DNA of 64,000 bases from contig NZ_FQUX01000001.1 of NCBI RefSeq assembly GCF_900129275.1, positions 868,001-932,000 of the forward strand. Direction: 5' to 3'. The notes beneath the pieces are model-generated. The model searched no databases and was not told the origin of the DNA. It was given only the letters and a program-made list of their open reading frames with translations. Below are positions 59,548-64,000 of this stretch, one piece after another; the first letter of the stretch is position 1; each line of letters starts with the position of its first letter. Made by a program: the position numbers and the translations under genes. Source of the stretch: Arenibacter palladensis. GTDB taxonomy: Bacteria; Bacteroidota; Bacteroidia; Flavobacteriales; Flavobacteriaceae.

Positions 59548-62500
59548 ATGAAATTAATTGTCCGTGCCTTAATTTTTCTTTTTGTAGTTGGTTGTAACCC
59601 TAAAAAAGATACCGGCAAAGCTCCAGTAGATAATTTAAATCTATATCAGGAATATATAACGGAAGTGTCCCATGGAATAATTTCTGTAAAATCAGATGTA
59701 AGGGTAGTATTGAGCCGTCCAATTGACTCTTGGGAAAGCGGAAAAGAATTGGATAGCGATTTATTGTTGGTAACTCCAAAGACAAGTGGTAAGGTCATAC
59801 CCTTGGACAGTAGAACCATTGCATTTGTACCCGAAGTTGGATTTCAGCAGGACAGTAACTATACATTTACTTTAAATCTTGGATCTTTTATATCTGGGGT
59901 TCCAAAGGAGTTGCGCAAGTTTAATTTTGAGGTAAAAACTTTAAAACAACAGTTTAATGTTTATACCCAGGCGCTGCAGTCCTATTCCAAGGATTATCAA
60001 TATTTGGAAGGTCAATTAAGGAGCGCTGATCAATTAAGTTTGGAAATTGCCAAGCAGTTGTTGGAGGTTAGGCAGAACGGGAAAAAGGTCCCTCTTAAGT
60101 TTGATACCTCCATAGCTGAAGGAACCCAATTTCATTTTAAAATTGATAGCATTCAGCGATTTACAGAGGATACCAACTTGGAGGTCGTATGGGATGGGAC
60201 AGGTGTGGATATTGCAAGCGTTGGAAAAAATACGATAAAGATACCTGGCAAGAACAATTTTACAATTCTGGATGTTGGCTTGGAAACAGGCGAAAAACAA
60301 ATCATCAATATCAATTTTTCGGATCCTTTAAAAAAAGGACAAAACTTTAAGGGTCTTGTAGTGTTGGAAGGCGATGCCAACCTTAAATATGATGTAGTGG
60401 GCAATACCCTAAAGGTATATCCTTCCAAAGAGATGAGTACAACTTTAAGTCTCGAGGTTTTTGAAGGTATTGAAAGTGTTGATGGGTACAAACTTAAAAC
60501 AAAGCTTATAGAGCGAGTAGCCTTCGAACAAATAAAACCAGAGGTCCGACTGTTGTCTAATGGAACAATTTTACCATCCTCCAATAATCTAAAAATTAAT
60601 TTTGAAGCGGTAAACCTAAAGTCGGTCAACTTAACTGTCTATAAAATTTTCGAGAACAATATTTTGCAGTTCCTTCAAAGTAATGATCTTAATGGGAGTT
60701 ATAATTTAAAAACTGTGGCAAGGCCCATAGCCTCCAAGAAATTGGATTTGGAAACTGGTCTAGGCAATAACCATGGTAAATGGTCCGCTCATGCCGTAGA
60801 TTTAAGAACGCTTATTGCACCCGAGGTAGGTGCTATTTATAGAGTTGAATTTGGTTTTAAACCCTCGTATAGTCTTTACAAATGTGACGGTACCAATTTT
60901 GATCAAGAAGCCTCGTCGGAAGACGATTTTGATCAGGAAACGGAAAACAGCTCTTGGGACGGAGTGGAATCCTATTATGAGGATTATTATTTTAACTATG
61001 ACTGGAATCAACGGGATAATCCTTGTCATATTTCCTATTATTATGACAAGACGGTAGGGGCCAATGTATTGGCTTCGGATTTGGGGGTTATAGTAAAACA
61101 AGGACTGAACAAGAGTTATTTTGTAGCGGTCAATAATATTGTAAGTACTGAACCCATTGCAGGGGCCAAAGTAACTTTCTATAATTACCAACAACAGCCC
61201 ATTGGGCAGGTAACAACAGAGTTGGATGGTACCACTATATTTGATAGTGAACACTTAGCATACTTTGCAGTAGCCGAAAGCAATGGTCAAAAGACCTATG
61301 TTAAACTAAATGATGGAAACGCATTGTCCGTTAGTAAGTTTAATGTTGATGGGGTAGCCCTCCAAAAGGGAATAAAAGGTTTTATTTTTGGGGAAAGGGG
61401 AGTCTGGCGTCCTGGTGACAAACTTTTTCTTTCGTTTATGTTAAACGATAAGGCCAATAAACTTCCCGCAGGGCATCCCGTTAAATTGGAATTGATAGAT
61501 CCCTACAACAAGGTGGTGCAAAGGGAAGTAAGGACAAACTCCCTCAACAATTTTTACAGTTTTATTTTAAGGACGGATGAAAATGCACCTACAGGTAATT
61601 GGTTGGCAAAGGTTTCGGTAGGTGGGGCAACCTTCACAAAGACCGTTAAGATTGAAACCATAAAGCCAAATAGATTAAAGATCAAGACAGCGTTCGAAGA
61701 TGAGGTTTTGTCCGCAGGCAAACCCATTAAAGGGATGCTGGAGGTAGCTTGGCTTCACGGTGCGGTAGCCAAAAACCTAAAAGCGGATATTACGGCGAAA
61801 TTCAATGTACAGACAACAACCTTTAAGAACTTTCCCGCTTATGTTTTTGATGATCCTACCAGGGCGTTTGTCACCGAGGACCAGATAGTATTCAATAATG
61901 CCGTTAACGCCGAAGGCAAGGCAGGCTTTTCTATAAACCCACAAATTAACAGTCAGGCCCCAGGAATGCTTACCGCTGCATTTATTACCAAGGTGTATGA
62001 AAATGGGGGCGATTTTAGTACGGACGTGTTTACAAAGCAATTTTCGCCATTTAAGACCTATGTAGGTCTTAATGTGCCCAAAGGTGATAAAACCAGGGGT
62101 ATGTTGCTCACAGATCAACCCCATAAATTTGAGGTGGTAACCGTAGATGAAATGGGCAATGCCAAAGCTACCGGCAATTTAAAGGCAACTATCTATAAAG
62201 TAAGCTGGAGATGGTGGTGGGAGACCTCTGCCGATAACCTTTCCAGTTTTAGTAGTAGTGAGTATCAGGAAAAAGTTTTTGAGGAGACCATAAGCACTAA
62301 TTCCAATGGTAAGGCATCATTTAATTTTGAGCTAAAGTACCCCGAGTGGGGTCGATATTTGGTTAGGGTGGAAGATCCAAAGGGAGGGCATGCAACTGGC
62401 AAAACAATATATGTAGATTGGCCGGGATGGGCTGGAAAGAGTATGAAAAACGATCCTTCCGCTGCTACTATGTTAGTGTTCTCCACGGATAAGGAAGTTT

Positions 62501-64000
62501 ACAAAGTTGGGGAAACTGCCATCGTTACCTTTCCTGGTTCGGAGGGAGGAAGGGCATTGGTTACCGTTGAAAATGGTAGTGAAGTACTGCATTCACAATG
62601 GGTGGAATCCCAAAAGGGGGAAACAAAATTTGAAATTCCAATTTCCGAATTGTTTACTCCCAATGTTTATATCAATATAAGTTTGCTGCAACCCCATGCC
62701 ACCACTTTAAACGATTCCCCTATACGAATGTATGGGGTACTTCCTATATTGGTAGAAGATCCATTGACCAAGCTGCAACCAGAAATTACTATGCCAAATG
62801 TCTTGGAGCCAGAGGAAGGTATAACCTTAAAAGTAAATGAGAAACTAGGCAGGGCCATGACTTATAGTATTGCCATGGTTGATGAAGGATTGCTGGATCT
62901 AACACGTTACAAAACTCCAAATCCGTGGAATACTTTTTATGCCCGGGAAGCACTGGGGGTCAAGAGTTGGGATGTGTACGATGATGTAATAGGGGCCTTT
63001 GGAGGGAGAATAAATCAGGTATTTGCTATTGGTGGTGACGGAGAATTGGCCGGAGCCAAAAACAAAAAGGCCAATCGCTTTGAACCTATGGTGGTTTATC
63101 TAGGTCCCTTTAGCTTGAGTAAAGGGGAAACAAAATCACATAAGATAGATATTCCCAAATATGTTGGTTCAGTAAGGACAATGGTCATAGCCGGGAATTC
63201 TGGGGAAGCTGCATATGGTGTGGCAGAGAAAACAACACCCGTAAGAAAACCACTTATGGTATTGGCTTCCTTGCCAAGGAAAATCACTCCAGGGGAGATG
63301 GTAACCTTACCGGTTACGGTTTTTGCTATGGAAAGCAAGGTAAAGGAGGTGACCTTGCAGATTAAACCAGATCCTTCTTTTACGGTAGAAGGGAAGACGG
63401 TACAAAGCGTTTCCTTCACCCAACCAGATGAGAAAATGGCCTATTTTCAATTAAAGGTGGCCGATTATAATGGCATAGGGAAAGTTGTGGTGGAGGCTTC
63501 GGGAAATGGGGAAAGGGCATCTTTTGAGGTGCCAATAGATGTGGTGAACCCAAATCCTTTGACTACGGTGACGGAAGATATTGTTCTGGAGGCCGCTAGT
63601 AGCAGAAAAATTGACCTTGAAACTTTTGGCATTCCGGGCAGTAATAAGGCAGAGGTGGAATTCTCTACGCTGCCACCCATGAATTTTAATGGAAGAATGC
63701 AATATTTGATCCAATATCCGCATGGGTGTTTGGAGCAGACCACCGCTAGTGCCTTTCCCCAGTTGTTTATTACGGATATCTTCGATATTAACACAACTAA
63801 GAAAAAAGAGATACAGCAAAATGTTGAAAGTGCCATAAAAAGAGTGGGCAGCTATCAAACGCCAAGTGGGGGTTTCGCATATTGGCCAGGACAAAATTAT
63901 GCCGATGATTGGAGTTCGTCCTTTGTGGGCCACTTTTTATTGGAAGCTGAGAAGAAGGGATACGTTTTGCCATTGGGATTTAGGTCTTCTTGGCTAAATT
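59548..64000 (+). CDS. alpha-2-macroglobulin family lipoprotein, truncated by the window edge
   Basis: The frame is open from ATG 59548 to the end of the window (1484 codons, no stop). It starts with a lipoprotein signal, MKLIVRALIFLFVVGC, cysteine 16. The macroglobulin-like domains follow, with the tandem beta-sandwich order typical of bacterial large (YfhM-type) A2M. The thioester site is present: PHGCLEQTTAS at about residues 1391-1401, where C1394 and Q1397 form the reactive bond. This distinguishes it from thioester-less homologues. Such proteins trap proteases near the cell envelope and in many bacteria are encoded beside penicillin-binding protein 1C; the next gene lies outside the window. 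Confidence 0.92.
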   Translation, partial: MKLIVRALIFLFVVGCNPKKDTGKAPVDNLNLYQEYITEVSHGIISVKSDVRVVLSRPIDSWESGKELDSDLLLVTPKTSGKVIPLDSRTIAFVPEVGFQQDSNYTFTLNLGSFISGVPKELRKFNFEVKTLKQQFNVYTQALQSYSKDYQYLEGQLRSADQLSLEIAKQLLEVRQNGKKVPLKFDTSIAEGTQFHFKIDSIQRFTEDTNLEVVWDGTGVDIASVGKNTIKIPGKNNFTILDVGLETGEKQIININFSDPLKKGQNFKGLVVLEGDANLKYDVVGNTLKVYPSKEMSTTLSLEVFEGIESVDGYKLKTKLIERVAFEQIKPEVRLLSNGTILPSSNNLKINFEAVNLKSVNLTVYKIFENNILQFLQSNDLNGSYNLKTVARPIASKKLDLETGLGNNHGKWSAHAVDLRTLIAPEVGAIYRVEFGFKPSYSLYKCDGTNFDQEASSEDDFDQETENSSWDGVESYYEDYYFNYDWNQRDNPCHISYYYDKTVGANVLASDLGVIVKQGLNKSYFVAVNNIVSTEPIAGAKVTFYNYQQQPIGQVTTELDGTTIFDSEHLAYFAVAESNGQKTYVKLNDGNALSVSKFNVDGVALQKGIKGFIFGERGVWRPGDKLFLSFMLNDKANKLPAGHPVKLELIDPYNKVVQREVRTNSLNNFYSFILRTDENAPTGNWLAKVSVGGATFTKTVKIETIKPNRLKIKTAFEDEVLSAGKPIKGMLEVAWLHGAVAKNLKADITAKFNVQTTTFKNFPAYVFDDPTRAFVTEDQIVFNNAVNAEGKAGFSINPQINSQAPGMLTAAFITKVYENGGDFSTDVFTKQFSPFKTYVGLNVPKGDKTRGMLLTDQPHKFEVVTVDEMGNAKATGNLKATIYKVSWRWWWETSADNLSSFSSSEYQEKVFEETISTNSNGKASFNFELKYPEWGRYLVRVEDPKGGHATGKTIYVDWPGWAGKSMKNDPSAATMLVFSTDKEVYKVGETAIVTFPGSEGGRALVTVENGSEVLHSQWVESQKGETKFEIPISELFTPNVYINISLLQPHATTLNDSPIRMYGVLPILVEDPLTKLQPEITMPNVLEPEEGITLKVNEKLGRAMTYSIAMVDEGLLDLTRYKTPNPWNTFYAREALGVKSWDVYDDVIGAFGGRINQVFAIGGDGELAGAKNKKANRFEPMVVYLGPFSLSKGETKSHKIDIPKYVGSVRTMVIAGNSGEAAYGVAEKTTPVRKPLMVLASLPRKITPGEMVTLPVTVFAMESKVKEVTLQIKPDPSFTVEGKTVQSVSFTQPDEKMAYFQLKVADYNGIGKVVVEASGNGERASFEVPIDVVNPNPLTTVTEDIVLEAASSRKIDLETFGIPGSNKAEVEFSTLPPMNFNGRMQYLIQYPHGCLEQTTASAFPQLFITDIFDINTTKKKEIQQNVESAIKRVGSYQTPSGGFAYWPGQNYADDWSSSFVGHFLLEAEKKGYVLPLGFRSSWLN

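Noticed and set aside
1-64000. tRNA, rRNA, CRISPR array, insertion sequence or prophage
   Set aside because: None seen: no clover-leaf candidates with conserved TPsiC arm noticed by eye, no regularly spaced repeats, no transposase or phage genes. A tRNAscan-SE run would be decisive for tRNAs.

Overview
The window is a contiguous piece of a Bacteroidota chromosome, almost certainly from a (probably marine) Flavobacteriaceae species. The evidence is AT-rich spacers without Shine-Dalgarno sequences, several promoters fitting the Bacteroidota -7 box TAnnTTTG, and family markers: an IPExxxVDY protein, a DUF4199 protein, the complete Bat (aerotolerance) operon, a viroplasmin-type RNase H, a long PurF, a B12-dependent ribonucleotide reductase and a GbsR-type regulator in front of an RND pump. 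No rRNA, tRNA, CRISPR array, insertion sequence or prophage gene was seen.

Layout. 1-6.2 kb: MATE exporter, enoyl-CoA hydratase-like protein, DUF4199 protein, a 37-residue membrane peptide, a 2OG-Fe(II) oxygenase, a PHP-domain lipoprotein, QueD and an LpxH-type phosphatase. 6.3-11 kb: recJ behind a secreted PNGase F-like protein, then a divergent OsmC / AhpD-like pair. 11-16 kb: a 0.5 kb spacer with two tandem small-RNA-like units, then purF, a PfkB kinase, rnhA and purN on the minus strand. 15.8-20.3 kb: acpP, fabF, rnc, the IPExxxVDY gene and pyk. 20.3-23.2 kb: dinB, an NAD(P)-binding protein, a CYTH protein and a YciI-like lipoprotein. 23.2-30.1 kb: a tripartite RND efflux operon with a GbsR/MarR-type regulator at its head and a TetR regulator at its tail. 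30.2-31.8 kb: an unknown gene and pheS. 31.8-37.3 kb: two SulP anion transporters, a beta-carbonic anhydrase, a universal stress protein and a small exported protein, a probable bicarbonate uptake/hydration unit. 37.4-46.5 kb: moxR, DUF58 and bat genes. 46.5-49 kb: a decayed spacer carrying gene remnants, an SDR gene and an overlapping AlbA_2/Schlafen-type gene. 49-54.9 kb: PfkB kinase, nrdJ, metallophosphatase and acyl-ACP desaturase. 55-59.2 kb: two small envelope proteins, an ALDH7-like dehydrogenase, 3-hydroxyanthranilate dioxygenase and a CAP lipoprotein. From 59.5 kb to the edge: a truncated alpha-2-macroglobulin lipoprotein.

The observation I consider most novel is at 11.15-11.45 kb. 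Two minus-strand units, 216 bp apart, share an identical 40-nt body. In each, a -7 box ends 5 nt upstream of the body and a different but covarying terminator hairpin follows it. The strand is supported by a G-U pair in one terminator that would be a C-A mismatch on the other strand. They look like duplicated ~70-nt small RNA genes. Other points worth a check are the PNGase F-like protein, the SulP/carbonic anhydrase cluster, a perfect palindrome over the RND operon promoter and aldo/keto-reductase-like debris near 46.7 kb.

Functions come from motif recognition only. No alignments, database searches or structure predictions were run.
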